A DNA stretch of 64,000 bases from Molossus alvarezi (GCA_037176705.1 CM073908.1:128701430-128765429), one strand, 5' to 3'; positions 1 through 10,579 are shown, numbered from the stretch's first letter. Notes: a model not told the origin generated them from the sequence alone. Translations and numbers: made by a program.

Positions 1-119
1 TCACAGGTTTCTTCTTTTTGTCAAAGTTGCTACTGAAAATTTTAAATTACTTATGTGGTTTGCACTGTATTTGTTTTGGATACTTCTGCTCTACATAATC
101 TGGACCTCAGGTAAACTCT

Positions 120-590
120 CCAACCTCCTTTCATCTACTCTTCTCCTCACTTTCCCCATACCAGCCATACCAGCGTTCTTGGTGTTCTTTGAACACCACA
201 CATGTTCCCATCTTCAGGCCTGTATTTTAGCTGCTGCTGTTCCCTCTTATCCACAGCAGATTCTACTTGTTTTTTTTTTTTTTTTTCGTTTTTCAGGTCT
301 TTGCTCATTTCTCCACTTCTTGATGAGACTTACCCTGACTATCCCATTTAAGACTATTTCTGTCTGCCTTGTGAGCACACCCAATCCCATTTACCTGCTC
401 TTCTTTCTTTCTTCCATGTACTTATCACCTAATATATTATAGCATTTGCTTGTTTATGTTGCTTCTTTTTTGTTGTTTGTTTTGCCTCCAGAATGTAAGA
501 TTTCAAGGTTCATGACTATATTCCATGTACCTGAACCAATGCCCAGCCCATAGTGAGGCTTCCATGGTTCTTGACATGATTATATCTAAT
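120..590 (+). repeat. L2 LINE 3' region, ancient
   Basis: This pyrimidine-rich stretch reads like the L2 3' end in the forward direction. It has the 'internal-disulfide-like' run of short Cys/Leu codons, then an 'agaatgtaag' segment near 490 and a 'gcccagcccatagtgaggc' tail near 541. A 16-T run sits inside at about 270-286. The 129-aa open frame over 53-442 is hydrophobic by composition only and I do not regard it as a gene. Confidence 0.55.
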
Positions 591-1217
591 CTTTAAATAA
601 AATTATATTATATATATTCTCACCAAATCACTATTTTTTTACTGCATTAAAATCACAACCATCTCTGTGTCAATAAAAATAAATAAGCCTTCATCTTTTC
701 AAATACTCCAAATTATGATAAGCTACAATTTAACAATTCTCCTTTTGAAGGTCATTTATGTCAGTCATTTTCTCACTTTTACAAACAATACAGTATAAGT
801 AATTCTAATTCATTCCTAGATGTGAAAAGGCTGGATCAAAAACCATCTACATTTTAAATTTTAAGGTTCTGCAAAATTGTTTGCCTAGAAACTTGTACCA
901 ATCTGTTCCTACATACCATCAACTAATCTCCTACTCAAAATCGCCTAAATTAGAATTGCTACTCATTCTTCCACCCACTTATACACCTAATATGCCATTT
1001 TAATTTCCACCTTCAAGCTGCTACTTGAAGCATTATCACTTTTCACCATTTCCTCACAATTCCACCCCCAGATACACACACTCCCAAGACCCCACCCCAT
1101 TCTCCTTTCATTCATCTACATCGCATCCCTCATTCAAGATTAGTAAAATTCCTTTCTGTTCTGAAAAAAACTGGCAATTGTCTTCTGTGTGTCAATACAG
1201 ACTAATGTTTTAGGCAC
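591..1217. other. no recognised feature
   Basis: AT-rich DNA. I see no motif, tandem array, SINE or convincing open frame here; the 62-codon frame at 1025-1213 is low-complexity Ser/Pro/His and probably chance. Confidence 0.5.
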
Positions 1218-1345
1218 ACAGACTCCAAAGTCAGAGTCCCTGGGTTCAAATTCCTGCTCCGCTGTTAAACTCAGTTACCTTGTGCTTGATAGTTAATCTA
1301 TGTTCCTATTTTCCTCATTAGTATATAGTAATCAACAATATTTTC
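1218..1345 (+). repeat. MIR SINE fragment
   Basis: The 'actccaaagtcagagtccc' and 'tgggttcaaattcctgctc' segments match the MIR core, followed by its 'cagttaccttgtgc' portion. The copy is old and diverged. Confidence 0.6.
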
Positions 1346-1379
1346 TACTAAATGTGTATTGATGATTAACTTTGGACTA

Positions 1380-1570
1380 TTATCTATGTGTATCCTAAAT
1401 GCACTCTATTTTATTGTAACACACTTGGTGCTTCCATATTATCAGTTTTATTCACAGATTTTTTTAAATTCTTAGATAATTGCAAATTCCTGAAGGATGG
1501 GTATTATGCCTTTTAATTAAATGCCTGACAACACCTAACACTTCATCATACATAGAAGGCAAGTAATGCA
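1380..1570 (+). repeat. L2 3' end relic
   Basis: It contains 'gcaaattcctgaaggatggg' near 1483 and a terminal 'catagaaggcaagtaatgc' (1550-1568), the decayed form of the usual L2 end that describes the cumulative insertion tail. It is short and ancient. Confidence 0.5.
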
Positions 1571-2812
1571 TATCTGATGATCAACTGACTGACTTGCACT
1601 GTCTCTATTTTTGAGTCTTGCCATAAGGACGATGCCTTAAGGATATTTGTTAGGTGGAAAAAAGTGACATGTTTCACACTTGATTAAACCCCTGAATAAT
1701 CAGCAGGGCCTTTTTCTACAGAAACATGTCTTATAACTAAATATGGAAATCTGGGAATCCTGAGGTTATACCCAGCCAAAAAGCAATACAATGGAAAATT
1801 CTACATTGCTGGGGCACTTCTTGCATTCTCTTTCACTGCGGTCACCCATGCAGTCATTTGTCAATGCCTATAACTCCACAGTAACACGCTTTAGTTCCTC
1901 CGTGTTTCAGGGATGATCCCAATCCTAGTGAAATTGGTAGGCACTTTGTGCTTTGTGTGTTCTCTGGGTCAACAGGCTTTCTGAACAACACTATTTTTTT
2001 GTTCTTATTCCTGCTCCATTTCCAATATTCACTGAGACTTGAGGCTAATTCTTGATACTTTGAAAAAAGACATCCTGCCAACTGCACTAATGCATTTAGC
2101 CACATACAATTCATAAAAGTCAATGAAAAATGTGCTACAAAAAAATCTCTATTCATGGCACCACATTCTCCCCTCACTATATGCATTTTATTCCTATTTA
2201 TACTGAGTCAGTGTAGAGGAGGAAAGATCTTTAAATATTTCTCTTTTAGTCATCAGCTCAGATTAGTAACTTTATAAAAAGCCTTCTCTTTGACTTTGGA
2301 TTAAATATAAGGCAATATATCACAGTTAACATCATTTAGGTCAAGCTCATTTGCAATAATGTCACCATTTCTCCTTGGAAGCACTACCACCAAAGTTGAT
2401 TTTCAGGTGTTTTCCCTCTGAAATTTTAACAGTTGAAAAAAGTCCAGTCAGTGGTTTGATCTGTTATATACACTGTGTGACCCTATGTAAGTTTGAAGAG
2501 CTCCCTTGAAAATGGTAAAATATGTTTCTTGACTAGTAATTTATGTAAAAATCATGTGGGTGATAGGCAAACTTATTAAGCAACTATGTAATGTATACTA
2601 TTTGCACAGGTGCTCTCTGAGACACAAAAACATTACACAGGCCTTGAGATCATATTGCTTATAATTTAAGAGGGGGGAAAGGATACACATGCTAGAAATT
2701 AGAAAATTTTCTTAATTCATTCATTGTCAAAGAAGTCAAAAAAGTAATACATGCTCTGCGAGTCCAGAGGAAGTAGAGGCCAATTTGGCCTCGGTTGTTT
2801 AGGTAATGTATT
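1571..2812. other. no recognised feature
   Basis: Unique-looking AT-rich DNA. The 110-codon minus frame at 1854-2186 has no family resemblance that I can see and no context supporting a gene. Confidence 0.5.
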
Positions 2813-3144
2813 GAGAAGTCACCTCACTCCTGTCAGAATGGTTATTATCAACAAGACAAGAAATGAGAAGTGTTGGAGAGGCTGTAGAGAAAAGGGAACC
2901 CTCATTCACTGCTGGTGGGAATATAAACTGATACAGCCACTACGGAAAAGAGCCTGGCAATTCCTCCAAAAATTAAGAATACAGTTACCATATGACCCAG
3001 CAATCAATCCCCTTCCTCTGTATATACCCAAAAAACTCGAAAACATATATTGGCAAACATATATGCATCCCTATATTCACTGCAGCATTATTCACAGTGG
3101 CTAAGACATAGAGACAACCAAGGTGTCCTTCGATAGAGGATTAG

Positions 3145-3181
<37 letters not shown>

Positions 3182-3375
3182 CATATACAGAATGGAATAC
3201 TACTCAGCCATAAGAAAAGATGAAGTACTGCCCTTTGCAACAACATGGATGGACATGTTATGCTAAGTGAAATAAGTCATTCATAAGAAGCTAATAACCA
3301 TGTGATTTCACTCATATGTGGGATATAAAACTTAAACTCATGGGCACAGAGAGCAGTGTGGTGGTTGCCAGAAGG
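2813..3375 (+). mobile_element. old LINE-1, ORF2 C-terminal and 3' part
   Basis: Translation from 2751 on gives recognisable ORF2 C-terminal blocks (LTPVRMVIINK, then a Cys-rich [16 protein letters not shown], then a PYDPAINPLPLYIPKK block). Only one of the usual zinc-knuckle-like cysteines is replaced (Cys to Tyr at the end of the block). Frame is lost after 3104. The element then runs to 'gagatggcacatatacagaatgg' and the 'gtgatttcactcatatgtgg' terminus. It is older than the L1 at 4.9-10.8 kb. Confidence 0.85.
3148..3176 (+). repeat. (GA)n microsatellite inside old L1
   Basis: A GA run of about 14 units interrupts the old L1 where ORF2 would read through the 'DEWIKK' region, so it replaced or expanded within L1 sequence. 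Confidence 0.9.
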
Positions 3376-3387
3376 AAGGTCTTCTGC

Positions 3388-3430
3388 AGGATTTTTCAAC
3401 CTTGACACTATTGATGTATTAAGCTAGATG
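3388..3430 (-). repeat. MER20-like terminal fragment
   Basis: 'ttcaaccttgacactattga' is the reverse-complement start of MER20, a non-autonomous hAT-type element. It breaks off after about 40 bp into a stretch (about 3432-3460) that resembles a minus-strand VES head, then CT-rich sequence. Confidence 0.45.
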
Positions 3431-3541
3431 ACCCTCTATCGAACCAGTGACCTCTTGGTGCTAACCAAAGCCTGTCTCTCCTCTCTCCTCTCTCTCTCTC
3501 TTTAACAAAGACTTTGAAGACCTTATCAGTGTGTATTTTTT

Positions 3542-3789
3542 AGCCCTGGCTGGTTTTTCTCAGTGGTTAGAGCATTGGCCAGTGGTCCTGAGAGACCCGG
3601 GTTTGGTTCCTGATAAGGGCATGTACCTCGGCTGCAGTTTGTCCCCGGCCCTTGTTGGGTCATGTGGGTGGCAACAACTCGACGAGTCCCTATCACATCG
3701 ATGTTTCTCTCTCTCTCTGTCTCTCCCTCCCACTCTATCTGAACAAAAAATGGAAAAAAATGTCCTCGGGTGAGGATAAAAAAAACAAA
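3542..3789 (+). mobile_element. VES SINE, hairpin-tail type
   Basis: tRNA-derived head with A-box 'ttctcagtggttagagca' and B-box 'gggtttggttcc', CT-rich 3' part and the 'tcctcgggtgagga' terminal hairpin before the A tail. TSD 'cagtgtgtattttttag' (3527-3543) and 'cagtgtgtattctttag' (3790-3806), 16/17 identical. It splits an older MER20-like region. Confidence 0.95.
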
Positions 3790-3844
3790 CAGTGTGTATT
3801 CTTTAGATGTTCACTAATATCACCCTAGTCTAAAGGTTCAGAGA

Positions 3845-3995
3845 ATTTTGTATCCTCAGGGACACTTAGCAATGTCTGGTGACATAATAAGTTATCACAA
3901 TTGGAGGAAGCAATGTTACTAGCATCTAGTTTATGGAAGCCAGTGATGCAGTTTAATGTCCCTCAATACACAGGACAATCTTACACAATTCATTA
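3845..3995 (+). mobile_element. MER20-like hAT-type element, partial
   Basis: Contains 'cagggacacttagcaatgtc', 'gttatcacaattggaggaag' and 'cacaggacaatcttacac', the ordered landmarks of MER20. It is diverged and ends at the next VES copy. Confidence 0.65.
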
Positions 3996-3998
3996 AAT

Positions 3999-4208
3999 TG
4001 AGGTTCAGTGGTTGAGCATCGACCCATGCACCAAGAGGTCACAGGTTTGATTCCCGGTCAGGGCACATACCCAGGTTGTGGGCCCAATCCCCAGTGGGGG
4101 ACAAGCAGAAGGCTACCAATTGATGTTCTCGCTCATCGATATTTTTATCTCTCTCTACCTCTCTCTTCTTCTCTCTCTAAAGTCAGTAAAGAAAGAAAAA
4201 AATTAAAG
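3999..4208 (+). mobile_element. VES SINE, plain-tail type, 5'-truncated
   Basis: Begins inside the A-box ('ttcagtggttgagcatcgac'). B-box 'aggtttgattccc' and the CT-rich 3' part are present, and it ends in 'aaagtcagtaaagaaag' with no terminal hairpin. Confidence 0.93.
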
Positions 4209-4559
4209 ACTTTATTAAAAGAAGGGGAAAAAACTATTCCAAATGAGGAGTGAGGAAGCTAGGGTATTTATCTACCATTCCTCATCCATCACTGTTTGAG
4301 GACTGCTCTCAGGGGTATGAATGCTTCTGCCTATAAGGTTTACCTTGTGCATGACCAAGTGTGCTCATATTTCCAAAAACAATCACCCTCAGGCAAAGAT
4401 ATACAAGTGATCAAAGTAAACAGCCTTCGCTTCACAGAGCCAAGGCATGTGGATAAGCACTGAGAGCATCTGCCATGCTATATATTTATACAATAATTTA
4501 ATGAATATGCACCTTCCTACTGGACTTGAAAAGATATGTCTATTTTGTTGACCAAGGTA
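4209..4559. other. no recognised feature
   Basis: Unique-looking sequence without an open frame of interest or a repeat that I can name. Confidence 0.45.
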
Positions 4560-4635
4560 TACACTGAAGCTAGCACAATGCCTTGAACAAAGATAACACC
4601 TAATAAATATTTATACTTGAGCAAATCATTTTATG
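4560..4635 (+). repeat. L2 3' terminal relic
   Basis: 'agctagcacaatgccttgaa' followed by 'taataaatatttatacttga' is the standard L2 terminal pattern (a 'small amount of the element is left' phrase followed by the nTGAAn end). Confidence 0.6.
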
Positions 4636-4751
4636 GAGGGAATTGTTCCACCTTTACTGTAATGTCAATCCTGGTTCAGGGTTGGGCATTTGGCCCCAAA
4701 AATCTTATGCTACATTTGTGAATCTGGTCACAGTTTAAAACACTTGACAGA

Positions 4752-4898
4752 TACTTCTCACACATTATGATGGCTATTGTCAAAACGACAGAAAAAAAAA
4801 TACCAAGTATCAGAGAGGATATGGAGGAATTAGAACCCTTTTGTATTGCTGGTGATAATGTGAACTGGTACAGCTGTTATGGAAAATACTATGATACT
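4752..4898 (+). mobile_element. old LINE-1 ORF2 C-terminal fragment
   Basis: Contains 'atgatggctattgtcaaaac', a decayed Cys-rich block ('gaacccttttgtattgctgg') and 'atggaaaatactatg'. It is much more diverged than the young L1 that begins 27 bp downstream, so the young L1 landed just beyond an old one. Confidence 0.75.
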
Positions 4899-4905
4899 CT
4901 GCATC

Positions 4906-4924
4906 AAAGATGTTGGCTACAAAA
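4906..4924 (+). repeat. left target-site duplication of the L1 block
   Basis: 'aaagatgttggctacaaaa' here and 'aaaggtgttggctacaaaa' at 11252-11270 match at 18 of 19 positions. They flank the full-length L1 plus the truncated L1 3' end behind it. Confidence 0.9.
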
Positions 4925-5810
4925 AAAATGGTGGTGGAGTGAATGGAGCTACACAGACCATCTCCAAGGACCAAAATGGATTTACAACAAAAATAAAGAC
5001 AAATCGTCAGGAAGGGGCAACCGAAAGGCAGCCTGGAGGACCACATAACCAGGGACACTGACTCAATCCTGGTATGCTTGCGAGGACGAGAGAGAGGGCC
5101 GGGAGCCCACGGTCCGCAGTCGCCTGGGCTGGGAACAGAGGACTCGGCTGGGACCAGGGGACTGGCTGGAAGCTGCTGCTGCCTCAGCTGGGTGCCACAC
5201 CCTCAGCTGGTGCCACAGACTCGAAGACTCAGCCGCCCTTAGCTGGGACCAGCACCCTTGGGTTAAAAGTCCCAGGCAGCTCCACGACGCAGAGTCTAGA
5301 CAGAGGCTAAATTGGCAGCAGCCACTCACCTTGGGCTCCGGCAGAGGGAAGGCAGAATGAACTGGAACTGTGTGGGGACACTTGGGATTTGGAGGGTGCT
5401 CAGAGCTTTTGCTCAGTGCAGCCACGCAGGACTGTGGTCATCTTACTCCTTCCCAGGGCCCTGGGGAAAGGTGGCGGCCCCTCCTTTGGAGACTCAACCC
5501 CACCTGGTGGCTATTGAAATGCTAATTGAGGCTCATTAACAACCAGCATCTGCTCCAACCTCAGGAAATCCTCTTACACTGAGCACCTGAGGGGGTTTTT
5601 CAGGCAAGTCAGAAACCAAGGTTCTTCAGGTGACCTCTACTAATAGCCTCCAGGCAAAAAAATACTAGAGGAAAGTTAAGACTTGAGAGTGTTGGTTAAA
5701 GTGGGTACTCCCTGCCTCATCCAAACCAAGGAGAGGAAGCCACAAACAGCAGAATACCAACACCCACAGGGAAAATTTGGCAGACTCCAAAGCCCACTGT
5801 GATAGCCAAA
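4925..5810 (+). promoter_or_regulatory. LINE-1 5' UTR with internal promoter region
   Basis: About 886 bp before ORF1. The part from roughly 5080 to 5480 is strikingly GC- and CpG-richer than the AT-rich surroundings. L1 5' UTRs hold the internal RNA polymerase II promoter, so promoter function is inferred from position and composition, not from a TATA box. A 120-codon minus-strand open frame (5063-5425) overlaps it, at the position where primate L1s carry the antisense ORF0; homology is not shown. Confidence 0.85.
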
Positions 5811-6656
5811 ATGGTGAAACACAGAAACAAAAGCCAAATGAAAGAACAAGAGACCTCTACCGAAGATGAGATAAATGAGGTGCAGTTAAGCAAGTTAACA
5901 GAACTAGAATTCAGAGCCATGATCTTGAGGAAGCTCAACAACATGCGTAAAGACATCAGCGCCATGAGTAAAGACATAGAAATGTTGAAAATCAACCAGT
6001 TGGAAATTAAAAACCACCAAGAAGAAATGAAGAATGACATATCAGAAACGGAAAACACATCGGAAGGTCTAAAAAGCAGAGTAGAGGAAGCTGAGAACCG
6101 GATCAGTGAATTAGAAGACAGGGTAGAAAAAATCAACCAATCAGAAAACCGAAAGAAAAAAATGATTAAAAAACAGGAAAACAGCTTAAGAGAACTGTGG
6201 GACAACTGGAAACGTAATAATATTTGCATCATAGGAGTCCACGAAGAAGAAGAAAATGAGCAAGGGTTAGAGAATATATTCAAAGAAATAGAGACAGGAA
6301 ACTTCCTTAAGTTGGTGAAAGAAGAAGGCATTCAAGTTCAAGAAGCACAGAGAGCCCCAAGTAAGAAGAACCCAAACAGGCCCACACCAAGACACATAGT
6401 AATCAAACTGCCAAAAATTAAAGACAAAGAGAGAATCCTAAAAGCAGCAAGAGATAAGCAACAAGTTACCTACAAAAGAAACCCCATAAGGCTCTCAGCT
6501 GACTTCTCACAAGAAACACTACAGGCCAGAAGGGAATGGCATGAAGTAATCAAGGTCATGAAAAACAAGGATCGGAACACAAGACTACACCACCCAGCAA
6601 GGCTATCATTCAAAATGGAAGGTCAAATAAAGAGCTTCCCAGACAAAAAAGGCTAA
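5811..6656 (+). CDS. LINE-1 ORF1 protein, C-terminally shortened
   Basis: L1 ORF1p is a trimeric RNA-binding chaperone that coats L1 RNA in cytoplasmic particles. The ATG at 5811 sits in a strong Kozak context (A at -3, G at +4); an upstream in-frame GTG at 5799 is not the start. The 281-residue product has a long charged coiled coil (about 33-125), an RRM-like domain beginning at NICIIGV (137-143) with HIVIKL near 195-200, and a C-terminal domain with KAARDK, PIRLSADFS and LQARREW (about 205-275). The frame stops at 6654-6656 because one A appears lost from the run at 6645-6650. The next frame continues with about 20 further C-terminal residues and reaches its own stop at 6710-6712, matching the longer C-terminus of the family. 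It is otherwise free of stops. Confidence 0.9.
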   Translation: MVKHRNKSQMKEQETSTEDEINEVQLSKLTELEFRAMILRKLNNMRKDISAMSKDIEMLKINQLEIKNHQEEMKNDISETENTSEGLKSRVEEAENRISELEDRVEKINQSENRKKKMIKKQENSLRELWDNWKRNNICIIGVHEEEENEQGLENIFKEIETGNFLKLVKEEGIQVQEAQRAPSKKNPNRPTPRHIVIKLPKIKDKERILKAARDKQQVTYKRNPIRLSADFSQETLQARREWHEVIKVMKNKDRNTRLHHPARLSFKMEGQIKSFPDKKG

Positions 6657-6757
6657 GGGAATACATTAGCACCAAACCAGCATTGCAAAAAGTGTTAAAA
6701 AGACTGCTGTAATTAGCAGGAGAAATGGGAAGAAAAATGTAACCACACTAAACAAAA

Positions 6758-9700
6758 ATGGCAATAAATAAGTACATATCGATAATCAACGTAAATATAA
6801 ATGGATTGAATGCTCCCCTAAAAAGACACAGCGTAGCTGATTGGATAAGAAAGCATGACTCATCTATATGTTGTTCCAAGAGACCCACCTCACAACAAAA
6901 GACTCACATACATTGAAAGTGAAGGGATGGAAAAAAATCTTCCAAGCGAATGAAAAGAAAAAAAAAAAAAAGCTGGGGTAGCAATACTCATATCTGATAA
7001 AATAGACTTCAAAATGAAGGCCATAACTAGAGACAAGAAAGGCCACTACATAATATCGAAAGGATCTATCCAACAGGAAGCTATAACCTTGATAAACATA
7101 TATGCACCCAATATAGGAGCACCAAAATATATTAAAAATCTTCTGGAGGACTTCAAAGGACAAATCGATAGCAATACAATCATAGCAGGGGACTTCAACA
7201 CCCCGCTGACATCACTGGATAGATCCTCTACACAAAAAATTAGCAAGGAAACAGAGACTCTAAATGAAGCACTAGACCAAATGGATTTCATAGATATCTA
7301 CAGAGAATTATACCCCAAAAATACAGAATTCACATTCTTCTCAAGTGCACATGGGACATTCTCAGAGATAGACCACATGTTAGAGCACAAACTAAGTCTC
7401 TACAAGTTCAAGAAGACTGAAATCATATCAAGCATCTTCTCAGATCACAATGGCATGAAACTAGAAATCAATTGCAAGAAGAACATACAAAGACATTTGA
7501 ACACATGGAAGCTAAATAGCATGTTATTAAACAATGAATGGGTCACCGAGGAGATCAAGGAAGAAATCAAAAACTTCCTGGAAACCAATGAAAATGAAGA
7601 CACAACAACACAAAATCTATGGGATGCAGCGAAAGCATTTCTGAGAGGGAAGTTCATAGCACTACAGGCCTGCCTCAAGAAGCAAGAAAAGTCTCTAATA
7701 GACTAATCTCACAACTTAAAGAACTAGAGAGCAAACAAAAAGAAAACCCCAGAGCAAGTAGAAGGAAGGAAATAGTAAATATCAGAGGAGAAATAAATAA
7801 CATAGAGACCAAAAAAACAATGCAAAGAATCAATGAAACAAAAGGCTGGTTTTTCAAAAAGATAAACAAGATTGATGGACCCTTAGCTAGACTCACCAAG
7901 AAACAAAGAGAGAGAACCCAAATACACAACATCAGAAATGAAAGAGGATAAATAACAACTGACAGCACAGAAATACAAAAGATCGTTAACAACTACTATG
8001 ACCTATTATATGGCAACAAATTCGACAATCTAAGCGAAACGGACAAATTTCTAGAAACACATAGTCTCCCAAAACTGGACCAGGAAGAGATAGAAAACTT
8101 GAATAGACCAATATCAACAGAAGAAATTGAAGATGTAATCAAGACTCTCCCAGCAAACAAAAGCTCAGGCCCGGATGGCTTCACGGGGGAGTTTTACAGA
8201 ACATTCAAAGAAGAACTAATACCCATTCTCCTCAAACTATTTCAAAAAATTCAAGAAGAAGAAAGATTTCCAATCTCGTTTTATGAAGCCAGCATAATTC
8301 TAATTCCAGAAACAGAAAAAGACACTACAAGAAAGAAAACTACAGGCCAATATCGCTGATGAACATAGATGCTAAAATCCTGAACAAAATACTAGCAAAT
8401 CGGCTGGAGCAATACACCAAAAAAATTATCCACCTTAACCAAGTGGGATTCATCCCAGGGATGCAAGGCTGGTAAAATATTCACAAATCAATAAACATGA
8501 TACACCACATAAATAAAATGAAGAATAAAAACCACATGATTATATCAATAGACGCCAAAAAAGCCTTCGATAAAATCCAGCATGCATTTCTGATAAAAAC
8601 GCTCAGCAATGTGAGAATAGAGGGATCATATCTAGACATAATAAAGGCCATATATAAAATACCTATAGCCAACATCATACTCAATGGGCAAAAACTAAAA
8701 GCATTTCCCTTAAGAACAGGAACAAGGCAAGGATGCCCACTTTCGCCACTCTTATTTAACATAGTACTGGAAGTCTTAGCCACAGCAATCATACAGGAGG
8801 AAAAAATAAAAGGGATCCAAATTGGAAAGGAGGAAGTGAAACTGTCATTATTTGCAGATGAGATGATACTATACATAAAAAACCCCAAAGACTCCATCAA
8901 AAATTTACTAGACTTAATAAATGAATTTGGCAAAGTAGCAGGATACAAAATTAACGTCAAGAAATCGATGTCATTCTTATACACCAAAGATGAACTCACA
9001 AGAAGAGAATCTAATAAAACAATCCCATTTAACATTGCGGCAAAAAAATTAAGATACCTAGGAGTAAACTTAACCAAAGAAATAAAGGATCTATTCGCGG
9101 AAAACTACAGGTCATTGAAAAAAGAAATAGAGGAAGATATAAAAAAGTGGAAGCACATACCCTGTTCATGGATTGGGACAATTAACATCATTAAAATGTC
9201 CATATTACCCAAAGCAATCTATAGATTCAATGCAATCCCCATCAAAATACCAATGGCATACTTCACAGAATTAGAATAAGTACTTCAAAAGTTCATATGG
9301 AACCAAAAAAGACCTCGAATAGCCACAGCAATCTTGAAAAGGAAGAACAAAGTTGGAGGGATCATATTACCAGATTTCAGGTTATACTACAAAGCCACTG
9401 TAATCAAAACAGCCTGGTACTGGCACAAGAACAGGCATATAGACCAGTGGAACAGGACAGAGAACCCAGAAATGGACCCAAAGCAATATGCTCAATTAAT
9501 ATTTGACAAAGGTGGCAAGAGCATACAGTGGAGTAAGGACAGCCTTTTAATAAATGGTGCTGAGAAAATTGGACAGCTACATGCAAAAAAATGAAACTAG
9601 ACCATCAACTTACACCCTACACAAGAATAAACTCAAAATGGATAAAAGACTTAAATGTGACTCATGAATCCATAAAATTCCTAGAAGAAACTGTAGGCAA

Positions 9701-10579
9701 CAAAATCTCAGACATCATACGCAGCAGAATTTTCACTGACACATCACCTAAGGCAATAGAAACAAAGGAGAAAATGAACACATGGAACTACATCAAACTC
9801 AAAAGCTTCTGCACAGCGAAAGATACAATCATCAAAATGAAAAGGCTACCCACTGTATGGGAGAGCACAATTGCCAATGATATATCAGATAAGGGGTTAA
9901 TTTCCAATACATATAGAGTGCTCATACAACTCCACAAAAGGAAGACAAAGAATCCAATTTAAAAATGGGCAGAGGAACTAAATAGACACCTCTCCAAACA
10001 GGACATACAAATGGCTAAGAAACATAAGAAGAAATGCTCATCATCACTAATCATCAGAGAGATGCAAATCAAAACAACAATGAGGTATCACCTCACACCT
10101 GTCAGAATGGCCGCCATCAACAAATCATCAAATGACAAGTGTTGGTGAGGGTGTGGAGAAAAGGGGACTCTAGTGCACTGCTGGTGGGAATGCAGACTAA
10201 TGCAGCCACTATGGAAAACAATATGGTGTCACCTCAAAAAATTAAAAATTGAACTTCCATTTGACCCAGTGATCCCACTTCTAGGAATATACCCTAAGAA
10301 GCATAAAACACCAATCAGAAAGAATATATGTACTCCCATCTTTGTAGCAGCACTATTTACAATAGCTAAGATCTGGAAACAGCCCAAGTGTCCATCAGTA
10401 GACGAATGGATCAAAAAGCTGTGGTACATATACACAATGGAGTACTACGCAGCGGTAAGAAAGAAAGATCTCTTATCCTTTGAGACTACATGGAGGGACC
10501 TTGAAAGAATCATCCTAAGTGAAACAAGCAAACAGAGGAAGACAAGTTTCATATGATCTCACTTATTTGTGGAATATAA
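6758..10579 (+). pseudogene. LINE-1 ORF2 (endonuclease/reverse transcriptase), inactivated
   Basis: ORF2p nicks target DNA and reverse-transcribes L1 RNA. Visible in order: endonuclease start with VNINGLN, the Gln-Glu-Thr-His region, GDFNTPL and the SDH motif; the Z-like region ([12 protein letters not shown]); reverse transcriptase with [13 protein letters not shown] and FADE; then the Cys-rich C-terminus. Frameshifts lie near 6875 (just before the catalytic Glu), in the A-run ending at 6971, near 7700, at 8335-8340, near 9545 and near 10529. Stops lie at 7949-7951, 8473-8475, 9277-9279, 9561-9563, 9960-9962 and 10146-10148. The original stop would be 10577-10579. Second catalytic Asp of FADD is Glu (GAG, 8860-8862). 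At least twelve disabling changes make it a pseudogene. Confidence 0.95.

Noticed and set aside
53..442. 129-codon forward open frame at the window start
   Set aside because: Leu/Phe/Pro-rich by pyrimidine composition and overlies an L2 relic; no domain or signal context.
4767..5539. Several open frames of 60-93 codons before and in the L1 5' UTR
   Set aside because: They lie in an old L1 fragment or in the GC-rich 5' UTR and overlap each other in different frames, so they look accidental. Only the antisense frame is kept, as a low-interest finding.
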